A stretch of DNA of 64,000 nt from JAFGUB01 sp050305515 (GCA_050305515.1 JBNLFL010000034.1:78494-142493); one strand, 5' to 3'. Shown: positions 34,621 to 42,891, numbered from the stretch's first letter. Translations and numbers: made by a program. Notes: a model not told the origin generated them from the sequence alone.

Positions 34621-35280
34621 ATGCGATCCGTACAAAATCTGCTGGTTCTTCAAAACCTTTATCGGCTTCAGTCACTCGGTTTTCACTACAGTGATCCCAT
34701 TGTTGTCAATCAAAAGCATGAAAATACCATTCTGCCACAAAGCCTTGGACAGCTCTCATCCATGATCCGGCAATGTCATTTATGCGATCTGAGCAAATCC
34801 CGGACTCAAAGTATGAGTGGTTACGGCAATCCTAATGCCGATTTGATGATTCTTGATGCCTTTATTTCTACGGCTGTAGATGAAAGCAACAGTTATTACG
34901 CGGGACGTTCGGGCACCACGCTTAAAAAAATGATTGAGAACGTTCTGTATATGGATGTCGCATCGCTCTACATCACGCATGGTGTCAAGTGCAAACCGTT
35001 GGGAGCACAACTTCCCTCCAATTCCGAAATACAAAGTTGCAAAGCGTACCTATTTAAGCAGATTGAATTGGTTTCTCCCAAAGTCATCATGGCGCTTGGA
35101 CCCGAAGCGTATGAGCTGCTTACCGGTGACACGACACCGTTTGAACAGGTCCGGGGACAGCAGATACGTTTTGGCAATGCTCTGGTCGTACCGATTTACC
35201 ACCCAGCGTTTCTGCTGCGAAACCCCTCACTTAAACGCGTGGCGATGCATGACCTTCAAACCATTAAAGGATTGCTGTGA
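34621..35280 (+). CDS. Divergent iron-sulfur uracil-DNA glycosylase family protein
   Basis: 219 residues. Four cysteines fit the family 4/5 UDG 4Fe-4S cluster: C52/C55 (CHLC), C124 (GVKCKP) and C140 (EIQSC). The C-terminal YHPAFLLRNP motif is present. The N-terminal active-site motif GEAPG...ED is absent: the position reads LDAFISTAVDES. The protein may therefore be inactive, have a changed substrate, or be a structural relative. The following gene overlaps by three bases at the stop. Confidence 0.7.
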   Translation: MRSVQNLLVLQNLYRLQSLGFHYSDPIVVNQKHENTILPQSLGQLSSMIRQCHLCDLSKSRTQSMSGYGNPNADLMILDAFISTAVDESNSYYAGRSGTTLKKMIENVLYMDVASLYITHGVKCKPLGAQLPSNSEIQSCKAYLFKQIELVSPKVIMALGPEAYELLTGDTTPFEQVRGQQIRFGNALVVPIYHPAFLLRNPSLKRVAMHDLQTIKGLL

Positions 35281-36497
35281 AAATTCTGCTGCTCTTGCTT
35301 CCCCTCTGGCTTTTGGCAGAAAGCTATCTTATTTCTAATATTCCGCTGCCGGTCACGTATATTCAGAATCTTGAGATTGAAGATTGCGATACGGCCTGTC
35401 TGCAGCAACAGCTCGAATACGGACAGATTTTTTCGTTTCTCTCCTATGCCAATCATGCGCTCGAGGATCAGGAACTCAATGAAGCGCGCATGATTCATAT
35501 GGCCCTGTTTAACCTTGCCTCACAGCATCAGGGAAATGATTTTCGTATTGCCCTGCTGCTGCCGCATCGTCAGATCGGGCGGTATGCCCAGTCAACGACC
35601 AATGCCATTTTTGCCTACCTGTTGACGCAGAACAGCCAATACGAGCTCAAAAGTTTTCATATCGAAGACGAGACCCCCGCGTCCATCACCAAAGCACTCA
35701 CGTCCATCATGGACGAGGGATATGCACAGGTGATCGCACCGCTTACAATGGAAGGGGCCAACAACATCATTCATCAGCCCAACAATCTGACCATATACAT
35801 TCCGACCGTCAATAAAAACGAAATGAATGCGACCCGATCCAACATCATATTCGGCGGAATCGACTATCAGCGTCAAATCGATACCCTGCTCGATTACAGC
35901 CACGATCCGCTGGTGATCTTCTATGACGAATCGCCGCTTGGGAACAAGCTTAAAGATCAGGCCCGTGACAGCTATATTTTGCAAGACGGTGCCACCGAGG
36001 ATCGCCATATCTACAGCTATGGCATCGACCAGAAGACATCCAATCTGAAATATCCGCTCGATGCCAATAAACGGCTGGAATATGCCTCGTTTTTTCTCAA
36101 CACGCCTGTCGTAAAAAGCGCCCTTGTCATGACACAGCTGACACTCTATGATGTGAATGCCACCAATATTCTATCAACACAGATCAATTACGATCCGCTT
36201 CTCTTTACCGTTACACAGTCTCAGGACCGTCGGAACATGATTATTGCCAATTCCATCACTTTGCAGAACAACGTCATTCTTGAAGCCAATAATCTGCTCA
36301 ACAATGACATTCAGTATGACTGGATCAACTATGCGACCACCATCGGTATTGACTACCTCTACCACAATCGAACCCGAGGTGAACGGGAATATCCTCTGGA
36401 TATAAGCGATTCGCAAGTGCTCTATCCTATCACACTTGTCACCCCGGGATATGCCAAATTTTCTTTAATCAGCGAGGCGCTTGATGAGCAGCCTTGA
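35277..36497 (+). CDS. Periplasmic-binding-fold protein, possibly LpoA-like
   Basis: 406 residues with signal peptide (KILLLLLPLWLLAES). After a helical segment (about 35-80) comes RIALLLPHRQIGRYAQSTTNAIFAYLL, the opening of a type I periplasmic-binding fold as in LpoA, the activator of PBP1A. Later YAQVIAPLTMEGANNII and FGGIDYQRQIDTLL fit the same fold. GTG start overlapping the UDG stop (GTGA). A cell-wall role is inferred; a solute-binding protein is the alternative. Confidence 0.5.
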   Translation: MKILLLLLPLWLLAESYLISNIPLPVTYIQNLEIEDCDTACLQQQLEYGQIFSFLSYANHALEDQELNEARMIHMALFNLASQHQGNDFRIALLLPHRQIGRYAQSTTNAIFAYLLTQNSQYELKSFHIEDETPASITKALTSIMDEGYAQVIAPLTMEGANNIIHQPNNLTIYIPTVNKNEMNATRSNIIFGGIDYQRQIDTLLDYSHDPLVIFYDESPLGNKLKDQARDSYILQDGATEDRHIYSYGIDQKTSNLKYPLDANKRLEYASFFLNTPVVKSALVMTQLTLYDVNATNILSTQINYDPLLFTVTQSQDRRNMIIANSITLQNNVILEANNLLNNDIQYDWINYATTIGIDYLYHNRTRGEREYPLDISDSQVLYPITLVTPGYAKFSLISEALDEQP

Positions 36498-36915
36498 AAC
36501 ATCTCATGCTACACAAAGCATCGCAGATATGCGCATCCGCGTCTACTATGAAGACACCGATCTCGGCGGTGTCGTCTACCACTCCAACTATCTCAATTTT
36601 TGCGAACGGGCACGCAGCGAACTGTTTTTTAAAAATGGCGACTCTCCGGTTTTAAAAGAGGGGCATTTTGTAGCCCGTTCGATTCAGGCGGAGTATTTAC
36701 GTCCGGCCAGGTTCGCGGACCTTTTACATGTAAAGAGCGCGCTTGTCGGTTTTCAGGGTGCATCCTTTACGATGCTTCAGGAGATATTTAAAGCGGACGA
36801 AAAACTCTTCAGTATGACAATCAAACTGGTATTTCTGAGCCATGAGGGAAAGCCTATCCGGATTCCGGAGTCACTCAAACATGAACTGGAGCGCTATCTG
36901 GAAACGGCGCACTAG
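36484..36915 (+). CDS. ybgC: Acyl-CoA thioesterase, YbgC/4HBT family
   Basis: 143 residues, hotdog fold. Catalytic region RVYYEDTDLGGVVYHSNYLNFCERARSE has the YxxTDxxGxVYHxxYL motif with its Asp. YbgC hydrolyses short acyl-CoA and is often near tol-pal genes, which are not seen here. ATG at 36484 overlaps the preceding gene by 14 bases. Ends convergent with the DksA-like gene, overlapping by four bases. An exact palindrome at 36724 encodes Leu-His-Val. Confidence 0.88.
   Translation: MSSLETSHATQSIADMRIRVYYEDTDLGGVVYHSNYLNFCERARSELFFKNGDSPVLKEGHFVARSIQAEYLRPARFADLLHVKSALVGFQGASFTMLQEIFKADEKLFSMTIKLVFLSHEGKPIRIPESLKHELERYLETAH
36724..36733. repeat. TTACATGTAA, exact, in ybgC
   Basis: Leu-His-Val phase. 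Confidence 0.9.
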
Positions 36916-37253
36916 CCTCGCTCATTGGCGCAGGCGATACAGAGTGTCGATTCGGGAACAATCCTGAGCCGTTCCAATGCGATAGGCTCGTCACATTCGC
37001 TGCAGATACCAAAACCCTCCTCTTCAATCTTCCGACACGCATACGAAAGACGGTGATAGCGTTTTTGTGCCTCCAGCAGCGCATGCTCGGCGATCTGCTG
37101 CTCGCCCATAGCTTCGAAACGTGTCAGACGTCCCAGAGAACAGTCCGGAGCTATCGGTTCAAGCCGTTTTTCAAGCGCTTGTATCTCATCTGCAAGATGT
37201 TCAAGCTGCTGTGCAATAATCTGACGCAGTTCGTTGCGCTCCGATGGCCTCAT
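36912..37253 (-). CDS. DksA/TraR-family C4 zinc-finger protein
   Basis: 113 residues. Helical hairpin N-terminus, then zinc finger CSECDEPI...CIAC (GICSECDEPIALERL). The family binds the RNA polymerase secondary channel with or without ppGpp. Shorter than E. coli DksA (151), nearer to other small DksA-like proteins. Start overlaps the ribB stop by one base (TGATG), so the two are coupled. Confidence 0.82.
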   Translation of the reverse strand: MRPSERNELRQIIAQQLEHLADEIQALEKRLEPIAPDCSLGRLTRFEAMGEQQIAEHALLEAQKRYHRLSYACRKIEEEGFGICSECDEPIALERLRIVPESTLCIACANERG

Positions 37254-38284
37254 CAGGCTTCGAGTGTAATCGTTTCGGCGATCTCAAGACCAAAACCGCT
37301 TAAAGCCGAAAGATCCGGCATGCTTCCGCTGCAGAGAAGACGCATCTTTTTTATACCGAGCGCCTTGAGTATCTGTGCACCGACACCATACTCTTTCATA
37401 GAAGGGAGCTGATGGTTCGGACGATCGATAAAAAGTAACACACCACCGTTATGTTTGAGATAATCTATGCTCTCAATCAGATGGCTGTAGCGCTGCTGGT
37501 TCAAAAGCAGATCGATATCAGAAACAATGTTATGCACTTTAACATTTGAAGTTTCATTGGCACTGTAAAAGATAATGGCCGTATGAAGATTTCGTTCATG
37601 ATCGATAAAAGTATTTTTGCGGACATTGACGCCGAAAAACTCGATCTCCTCCTGTGACGTAGCATACACCAGCATCTCATTCGCCAGACGGTACTCAACA
37701 ATATCGGAGATATAGACGGTTTTCAGATTGTGTTTTTTGGCAAAAATATTCAGATCGTCGCGGCGTGCCATACTGCCGTCTTCTTTCATAATCTCGCAGA
37801 TGACGGCTGATTCCGCAAGCCCGGCGAGACGGCAGAGGTCAATAGAACCTTCCGTATGGCCCGTACGCACCAGCGTTCCACCCTCTTTGGCAATCAGCGG
37901 GAAGATATGTCCGGGTTTGACAAGTTCTCGCGGATGGCTCAGCGGATTGGCAAGTATTTTGATGGTCATATCACGTTCAGGAGCCGAAATGCCGGTTCGG
38001 GCTGCCGTAGCGTCCACAGAGACCGTAAACGCGGTTTCATGCATGGACGTGTTAGAACTGACCATCGGTGTAAGTTCGAGTCTGCGGGCAATCTCGGTAT
38101 TGAGCGACACGCATATCAGCCCCTTGGCGTGCGTCGCCATAAAATTGACATGTTCCGGTGTTGAAAATGTGGATGCGTAGACAAGATCGCCTTCATTCTC
38201 ACGATCTTCATCATCGGCCATAATGACCATTTCCCCTCTTTTAAATGCCTCAATTGCTTCTTTAACGCGCTCGATTGGTGTCAT
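37253..38284 (-). CDS. ribB: 3,4-dihydroxy-2-butanone 4-phosphate synthase with degenerate GCH2 domain
   Basis: About 343 residues. N-terminal DHBPS (1-200) has MVIMADDEDRENEGDL and the THAKGLICVSL and TGISAPERDMTI segments, so it should make the four-carbon precursor of riboflavin. The C-terminal half has the GTP cyclohydrolase II fold, but the zinc-binding cysteine motif (GDxLGSxxCDCG) is absent: the stretch reads VHNIVSDIDLLLN. That matches RibBA homologues known to have lost GCH2 activity. ATG 38284 is chosen because GAGGG lies ahead; a GTG two codons upstream is possible. The leader carries a palindrome variant. Confidence 0.88.
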   Translation of the reverse strand: MTPIERVKEAIEAFKRGEMVIMADDEDRENEGDLVYASTFSTPEHVNFMATHAKGLICVSLNTEIARRLELTPMVSSNTSMHETAFTVSVDATAARTGISAPERDMTIKILANPLSHPRELVKPGHIFPLIAKEGGTLVRTGHTEGSIDLCRLAGLAESAVICEIMKEDGSMARRDDLNIFAKKHNLKTVYISDIVEYRLANEMLVYATSQEEIEFFGVNVRKNTFIDHERNLHTAIIFYSANETSNVKVHNIVSDIDLLLNQQRYSHLIESIDYLKHNGGVLLFIDRPNHQLPSMKEYGVGAQILKALGIKKMRLLCSGSMPDLSALSGFGLEIAETITLEA

Positions 38285-38295
38285 CTCCACCCTCT

Positions 38296-38325
38296 TTACA
38301 TGTATAGATAATTGACAGGATTATA
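38296..38325 (-). promoter_or_regulatory. ribB leader: -10 box and palindrome variant
   Basis: Minus-strand TATAAT at 38320-38325. TTACATGTAT at 38296-38305 (ATACATGTAA on the coding strand) lies just after the expected start point and runs straight into AAGAGGG, the ribosome site. No FMN riboswitch is visible. Confidence 0.55.
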
Positions 38326-38342
38326 ACCAAACAAACTAAGAC

Positions 38343-38371
38343 TTGACAAAAGCGCCTCTATTGACTATAAT
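38343..38371 (+). promoter_or_regulatory. Consensus sigma-70 promoter of the tRNA array
   Basis: TTGACA (38343-38348), 17-base spacer, TATAAT (38366-38371): a perfect match to consensus in both hexamers and spacing. Transcription should begin near 38378, about 28 bases before the first tRNA. Confidence 0.92.
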
Positions 38372-38405
38372 TTCGGCCTCATTACCAAGTAGGTAGTGCG
38401 TGGAT

Positions 38406-38480
38406 TGGGGTATCGCCAAGCGGTAAGGCAACTGGTTTTGGTCCAGTCATCCGGGGGTTCGAATCCCTCTACCCCATCCA
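38406..38480 (+). tRNA. tRNA-Gln (TTG), copy 1
   Basis: 75 bases. Acceptor TGGGGTA pairs with TACCCCA; anticodon loop TTTTGGT gives anticodon TTG; T-loop GGTTCGAATCC; CCA is encoded. Sequence identical to copy 2. Confidence 0.95.
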
Positions 38481-38493
38481 TTATTTTTAGTGT

Positions 38494-38570
<77 letters not shown>

Positions 38571-38600
38571 ATTCTTTCACTTTGCAATCTCTCAAAATAT

Positions 38601-38675
38601 TGGGGTATCGCCAAGCGGTAAGGCAACTGGTTTTGGTCCAGTCATCCGGGGGTTCGAATCCCTCTACCCCATCCA
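38601..38675 (+). tRNA. tRNA-Gln (TTG), copy 2
   Basis: Identical over all 75 bases to copy 1, 195 bases downstream of it; the spacers around it are different. Confidence 0.95.
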
Positions 38676-38697
38676 CGCACCTGATTCAGGTAACTAT

Positions 38698-38774
<77 letters not shown>

Positions 38775-38867
38775 AATTCCACCTCTTTATATATAGTTTT
38801 TTCCTACTTTCTTAAAAAGAGACGAAAGCAAAATTCCCACCTATTTCCCACCTACATTTTGACAGGT

Positions 38868-39836
38868 TCAAACAGCGATATCCAAATCCCCGTAATTCCA
38901 AAGTTCTTTAAGATCGGTTGTAAGATTGTCAAAATAATCAATATGTTTTTCAATCTGTCTCTTCATCTTTTCTTGTAGATTGGGGTTAATCTCAAGTATA
39001 TGGCTGAGTTCACTTTTATTGTTCTCAAAATACTCCATCCATTGCGCTTTTGAAAATCCTTTGGTTGGAATTTCCGAGTGAATGGCGTCAAGAAAGCTAT
39101 CACTTTGCTTCCAGCTCAGAAGTAGATTAGTGCTCTCAAGAAGAGGTGTTACTAGCTCCATATACTCGCCATATAATCTCTTAAAGGTGTCTTTATCAAT
39201 ATTCTCAGAGATACGATAGAGGTTTTTAAAAGATTCTCTGTAATCGCCAACCTCTATATCGTTTTCAGATTTGTAGTGAAAATTGGAATAGACGCGCGTG
39301 CTATCAGCGCTTTGTGGGTAGTTGTCAGGTGAATATTTGCTTAAAAAATCGCTTTGAGCTATGCCGGCTTCATCGGCGCTATAACGGAGTTTTTCAAATT
39401 CCGCCCAGTCGGAGAGATACTGCATCTGCTCTTTAAAACTGGAGGCATTTTGATAAGCGGCGTGGTTGATCGGATTGGCAATATCGTATCCATAAGCATT
39501 AGCTAGAATCTCTTGTCCCTCTTCGGTCAAAAAGGAGTAGATGCCATTCGTTCCGGCATAAAATGTAAAATAACCGTCTTCACCGGTATAGCGATCGACA
39601 ACCATCATCACATCGCTTTCGGTCTGGTTTTGCAGTGCCTGATCCTCTTTGGATATTTGATACTCTGAAATATCTTCCGAAAGCTCAAAGTAGAGATTTG
39701 AACTTTCATTTACAGGCTTTTCATTTGCATTTTCCTGTTGTTTGGCAACCGCAGTAGCTAGATCTTCATCAGGTGTTTTGTCCTTGAGTAAATACGGCGA
39801 ATCAGGTGCTAGAGTGTAGTAACTTCCAATTTCCAT
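38868..39836 (-). CDS. AT-rich orphan protein beside the tRNA array
   Basis: 322 residues, soluble, acidic, rich in Asn, Tyr, Ser and Glu. No family recognised. Only short features are visible: a low-complexity opening (KTPDEDLATAVAKQQENANEKP) and helical segments later (FDNLTTDLKELW). It is visibly AT-richer than its neighbours and lies directly downstream of tRNA genes, a common site of gene acquisition, so transfer is suspected. AGGAG is well placed before the ATG, so it looks expressed. No integrase or flanking repeat of convincing length is nearby. Confidence 0.6.
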   Translation of the reverse strand: MEIGSYYTLAPDSPYLLKDKTPDEDLATAVAKQQENANEKPVNESSNLYFELSEDISEYQISKEDQALQNQTESDVMMVVDRYTGEDGYFTFYAGTNGIYSFLTEEGQEILANAYGYDIANPINHAAYQNASSFKEQMQYLSDWAEFEKLRYSADEAGIAQSDFLSKYSPDNYPQSADSTRVYSNFHYKSENDIEVGDYRESFKNLYRISENIDKDTFKRLYGEYMELVTPLLESTNLLLSWKQSDSFLDAIHSEIPTKGFSKAQWMEYFENNKSELSHILEINPNLQEKMKRQIEKHIDYFDNLTTDLKELWNYGDLDIAV

Positions 39837-39957
39837 AGTACTTCTCCTTAGAAACGTCTGTATCCATTATCGACAAAGAAGAAAGAAAAATCAACGATTC
39901 CGATCCTTTGCAGATTTATGTTATTATCCACAAACATATTTGCTAATAGACCCATTC

Positions 39958-39967
39958 TTACATGTAA
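39958..39967. repeat. TTACATGTAA, exact, in leader of the secreted-protein gene
   Basis: Eleven bases before the ATG, overlapping the AAAGGA ribosome site at its 3' end. Confidence 0.9.
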
Positions 39968-39978
39968 AGGATTTTTGA

Positions 39979-40236
39979 ATGCGCTTTCTTCTTGCCGTAA
40001 TGATGATTGTTTCCGGTCTTCTAGCCAACGATGCCCTGAATTATTTCAATGCCGCACCCGATAACAAGGTACTTTGCAAAGCAGCACAATACACTTTCAA
40101 AATGGTATCGCAGAAAAATGCCGTAGCGGTGCACATTCATGACCATGATTTTTTCAAACTCAAAGATGAAAATCTTTATCTTTCCGTCTCGGGATGTTCT
40201 CCGCTTGACGGCAAGCGTGCCGGGCTGATCTTCTAA
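39979..40236 (+). CDS. Small secreted protein
   Basis: 85 residues. Signal peptide (RFLLAVMMIVSGLLA) and a mature part of about 68 residues with two cysteines (KVLCKAA, SGCSPL) that could form a disulfide. Contains HIHDHDFF. No family recognised. The 5' leader holds an exact TTACATGTAA followed directly by the AAAGGA ribosome site. Overlaps the convergent aldo/keto reductase by four bases. Confidence 0.6.
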   Translation: MRFLLAVMMIVSGLLANDALNYFNAAPDNKVLCKAAQYTFKMVSQKNAVAVHIHDHDFFKLKDENLYLSVSGCSPLDGKRAGLIF

Positions 40237-41072
40237 ACCAGCAGCCGGTCAATCTGCTCCAGCACCGGGCGTTCAAGCTCACGCCCGACAATCGAAATAT
40301 CCGCTTTCATATGTTCCGGATCGGTCGTACCGTTGAGTACGGTAATGCCCCGATTCATTGCATACATGTAAAGAACCTGTGTCGGCTCGATGCCCTCTTT
40401 TCGCGCGATGTCAAAAAGCAGCGGATGTGAAAGCAGATGCGGGTTCGCACTCAGTGTCCAGAAACTCTGATAGATAATTCCCTCGCTCTGACACCACATA
40501 CGCAGTTCGCGGTCATAGCCGGTGTCGGCATAAAAGCGGTTCTGCACTACGGCAGGCCTGATTCGGGCATCATCGCAAAGACGCTGCAGCAAAGAGAGCT
40601 CATAGCAGTTGCTGATACCGAGCTGTCCGGCCTGTTTTTCAACGGCAAAATGTTCCATGGCACGCCAGACTTCCAGAAGATCCCGGTAGGGAAAAAGGGG
40701 TGAATGCAGAACATAGGAGTCAATATAATCAACACCGAGATTGCGCTGCGACGCAGCAAATGACATGTGAACCTGATCGTGCAGGGATGCCTGCGGATCA
40801 TAGGGAATACGCTGCGGGTCCTGTCCTGCAAGCGGTGTAAACTTGGTCTGCAGGAAGAGACGCTCCCGCGCCACCCCCTGCGCGAAGAGTCGTGCCAGCG
40901 CCTCACCGACACCGGCTTCATGATAATGCTTGGGCTGACATGCCGTATCGATGCCGCTAAAGCCGTTTTTCACGGCCAGTTCAACCAGATCGGCCGTGCG
41001 TTCTTTTTTCCATGCCGTCCCGTAAATCATTTTTGGCATGGTCACACCGCTGTTGGTAATAACACTGTGCAT
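40233..41072 (-). CDS. Aldo/keto reductase
   Basis: 279 residues. NAD(P)H-dependent oxidoreductase of the AKR fold: IYGTAWKKERT, catalytic tetrad Asp (GIDTACQ), Tyr (HYHEAGVGEAL), Lys (LQTKFTP) and His (DSYVLHSP). Substrate cannot be told. Monocistronic, facing the secreted-protein gene. A frame-3 palindrome variant (40362) encodes Tyr-Met-Tyr. Confidence 0.85.
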   Translation of the reverse strand: MHSVITNSGVTMPKMIYGTAWKKERTADLVELAVKNGFSGIDTACQPKHYHEAGVGEALARLFAQGVARERLFLQTKFTPLAGQDPQRIPYDPQASLHDQVHMSFAASQRNLGVDYIDSYVLHSPLFPYRDLLEVWRAMEHFAVEKQAGQLGISNCYELSLLQRLCDDARIRPAVVQNRFYADTGYDRELRMWCQSEGIIYQSFWTLSANPHLLSHPLLFDIARKEGIEPTQVLYMYAMNRGITVLNGTTDPEHMKADISIVGRELERPVLEQIDRLLV

Positions 41073-41175
41073 AAGCCCTCCTGTGTGAAATTCTGCTGCA
41101 TCATCAATGCTTCTGAGAACGCTTTTTCCAGATATGCAAGAAACAGACTCGCCGACCGCTTAAGAGAAGGCAGAG

Positions 41176-41181
41176 TATAAT
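41176..41181 (+). promoter_or_regulatory. TATAAT -10 for the small membrane protein
   Basis: Consensus -10 about 28 bases before the ATG; AAGGA sits at 41196-41200. Confidence 0.5.
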
Positions 41182-41208
41182 CCTCCACTCCAAACGAAGG
41201 AACTGCCA

Positions 41209-41316
41209 ATGATGAATCAAACGTTTGAATCAAGCCTCATAGGTTCACTGATTATGCTGGCAATTGTCGGCGTCACCATCTTTGTTCTGACACGTCCGAA
41301 AAAGCCAAAAGAGTAA
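41209..41316 (+). CDS. 35-residue single-span membrane protein
   Basis: Begins with two adjacent ATGs after AAGGA; promoter TATAAT upstream. The peptide has a polar head (NQTFESS), one TM helix (LIGSLIMLAIVGVTIFVL) and a basic tail (TRPKKPKE), giving a clear N-out/C-in topology. The well-formed expression signals make it a likely real gene. Family not recognised; small subunits of respiratory or transport complexes look similar. Confidence 0.6.
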   Translation: MMNQTFESSLIGSLIMLAIVGVTIFVLTRPKKPKE

Positions 41317-41318
41317 CG

Positions 41319-41645
41319 CTACTTCTCAACAAAACGCCCCAGATGCCCTTCCACCGAAGCGATTTTCGTCTTGAGCCGGTTTGCCTTGCCCTTGCGAATG
41401 TCAAACTTCAAGGATGAATAGACCCGTTCGCAATCTTCTTCAAGCTGCTCATACGCCAATGCGACAATCTCCAGTGCCTCACGTACCGTTTCTGTTTCCA
41501 CAACCGTACCCATCGGGGTAAGCTGATACGCCGCGCCGCTGCGGTCGATCATATCGATGATGCGGCTCACATACTGCGACACCGAAGTACCGTCGCGGCA
41601 ATCACCGCTCGTCGGAAACATCGCAAATTCAAGTAAAACACTCAT
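41319..41645 (-). CDS. MTH1187/DUF77 thiamine-binding-like protein
   Basis: 108 residues. Ferredoxin-like fold of the YqgV/MTH1187 family: LLEFAMFPTSGD, SVSQYVSRIIDMI, AYQLTPMGTVVE, then DIRKGK. Members bind thiamine or related ligands and form tetramers; the role is unclear. Two bases separate it from the convergent small membrane gene. Leader holds an exact TTACATGTAA running into AAGGAAGGAG. Confidence 0.75.
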   Translation of the reverse strand: MSVLLEFAMFPTSGDCRDGTSVSQYVSRIIDMIDRSGAAYQLTPMGTVVETETVREALEIVALAYEQLEEDCERVYSSLKFDIRKGKANRLKTKIASVEGHLGRFVEK

Positions 41646-41659
41646 TCAAACTCCTTCCT

Positions 41660-41669
41660 TTACATGTAA
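41660..41669. repeat. TTACATGTAA, exact, in DUF77 leader
   Basis: On the coding (minus) strand it is followed directly by AGGAAGGAG and the ATG. Confidence 0.9.
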
Positions 41670-41805
41670 CTCTTGCCGTCCGTGTCGGCCGCACTAAACG
41701 ATAATAGATACTATTTTATCAGCAAACCGATCCAGCTTGAAAAAAAATCTTCAAAGTGACGAGAACGGGGATATGGAGTTTTTCTAAAACGCTGTTGTAG
41801 CAATG

Positions 41806-41821
41806 CGGGAGTATGCTCCCG
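41806..41821. repeat. Perfect 6-bp hairpin in a 197-base gap
   Basis: CGGGAG, loop TATG, CTCCCG, 22 bases past the end of the membrane-protein gene. No T-run on either side, so at best a weak terminator. The rest of 41646-41842 holds the leader of the DUF77 gene. Confidence 0.4.
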
Positions 41822-41842
41822 AAGAAAATCATGACTTGCTTT

Positions 41843-42355
41843 TTATTTCTCTTCTACCAGACGGTTAATAATATAAAGCCGCATGTCTTTATGGTGAATT
41901 TCCTCTTCGAGTGCCTGAGTATAGATCTGCGCCACTTCCGAAGCATGCTGATCATATTTGAAATGGGGAAAATGATTTTTCCACGCCTTTTTAATCAGTT
42001 GCAGGGCCATCTTCTCATGCAGCCATTCACTGAAGATCGAGAACATCGCAAAAAAGATTCCCGTAAACAAAACTGCGACAAGAATCAGCATATGGCAGTC
42101 GATGCGAATCAGCACCTGATGAAACACTCCGATGGGAATGGCGATAATAACGTGCCATATCAAAATATAAACCAGATAGGTCCGTCCCAGAATCATGCGA
42201 TACCCCGGAATGGTCCCTTCAAGATTCATGCCGTCCTGATAGGTTTTATTGGCATGTAAAAGTTCTGAAAAAAGGAGCGGCTGATCCGAAATTTTGAAAA
42301 CATACGGAAGCACCCTGGTCTCGATAAAAAGGTTAAGGCGTTCTTTGAGGCTCAT
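41843..42355 (-). CDS. Two-TM membrane protein of unknown function
   Basis: 170 residues. Amphipathic N-terminal part (SLKERLNLFIETRVLPYVFK), TM1 (YLVYILIWHVIIAIPIGVF), TM2 (MLILVAVLFTGIFFAMF), then a cytoplasmic helical tail with several His (EEIHHKDMRLY). No family recognised. Own promoter: extended -10 at 42386-42394. Exact TTACATGTAA in the leader. Confidence 0.65.
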   Translation of the reverse strand: MSLKERLNLFIETRVLPYVFKISDQPLLFSELLHANKTYQDGMNLEGTIPGYRMILGRTYLVYILIWHVIIAIPIGVFHQVLIRIDCHMLILVAVLFTGIFFAMFSIFSEWLHEKMALQLIKKAWKNHFPHFKYDQHASEVAQIYTQALEEEIHHKDMRLYIINRLVEEK

Positions 42356-42365
42356 GCTTCTCTCT

Positions 42366-42375
42366 TTACATGTAA
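42366..42375. repeat. TTACATGTAA, exact, in leader of the two-TM gene
   Basis: Between the expected transcript start and the AGAGAG ribosome site. Confidence 0.9.
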
Positions 42376-42385
42376 GATGCGACGC

Positions 42386-42394
42386 ATTATAACA
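42386..42394 (-). promoter_or_regulatory. Extended -10 promoter with a palindrome at the transcript start
   Basis: Minus-strand TGTTATAAT. The expected start point (about 42379) lies four bases before TTACATGTAA (42366-42375), which leads into AAGAGAG and the ATG at 42355. Confidence 0.6.
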
Positions 42395-42396
42395 CG

Positions 42397-42891
42397 TCAG
42401 AAATACTGAGGAATCATCGAACGGATTCGATGATAGATTTTTTCAAAATCCGTAGAGTAAACCCGGGTGGCACCAATGGAGGTGATAAAGTTCGTATCGC
42501 GCTCCCAGCGCGGCACCACATGCAGATGAATATGTTCGGCAATTCCCGCCCCGCCCGCTTTTCCAAGGTTCATTCCGATGTTGACACCATGCGCTCCGAA
42601 GCTCTCTTTGAGAAGACGCACACTGCGCTGTGCGAGGTCACTCATATGCAGCCATACATCACGCTCCAAATGCTCAAGCGCATCGGTATGATGATGGGGA
42701 ATAATCATGAAATGCCCCGGCGTGTAGGGGTAGCGGTTCATCACCACGAAACAGTGTTCATCGCGATAGAGTACATGTAAGGTTTCATCATCATCTGTAT
42801 GCGTACTGATATGGCAAAAGACGCACCCTTCGATGTCACTGTTGCCACTGACATAATCCGTGCGCCATGGGGCATAAAGGATATCTTCCAT
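42397..42891 (-). CDS. HIT-family nucleotide-binding protein
   Basis: 164 residues. Zinc-type pair CVFCHI near the N-terminus and the HIT triad HIHLHVV. Hydrolyses or transfers nucleotidyl groups; closest in layout to the Ap4A phosphorylase-like HIT group. ATG at 42891 has AGGAG ahead; an upstream in-frame extension lacks a site. Palindrome variant 42771 encodes Leu-His-Val. Ten bases after the TRAP permease gene. Confidence 0.85.
   Translation of the reverse strand: MEDILYAPWRTDYVSGNSDIEGCVFCHISTHTDDDETLHVLYRDEHCFVVMNRYPYTPGHFMIIPHHHTDALEHLERDVWLHMSDLAQRSVRLLKESFGAHGVNIGMNLGKAGGAGIAEHIHLHVVPRWERDTNFITSIGATRVYSTDFEKIYHRIRSMIPQYF

Noticed and set aside
38284..38325. FMN riboswitch ahead of ribB
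   Set aside because: The leader is under 40 bases, far too short for an RFN element.
38862..38872. ACAGGTTCAAA repeat of the tRNA T-arm as an attachment site
   Set aside because: Eleven bases is too short, it lies at the end of the orphan gene, and no integrase is nearby; kept only as a weak hint.
41806..41821. Intrinsic terminator
   Set aside because: Good 6-base stem but no T-run on either strand.
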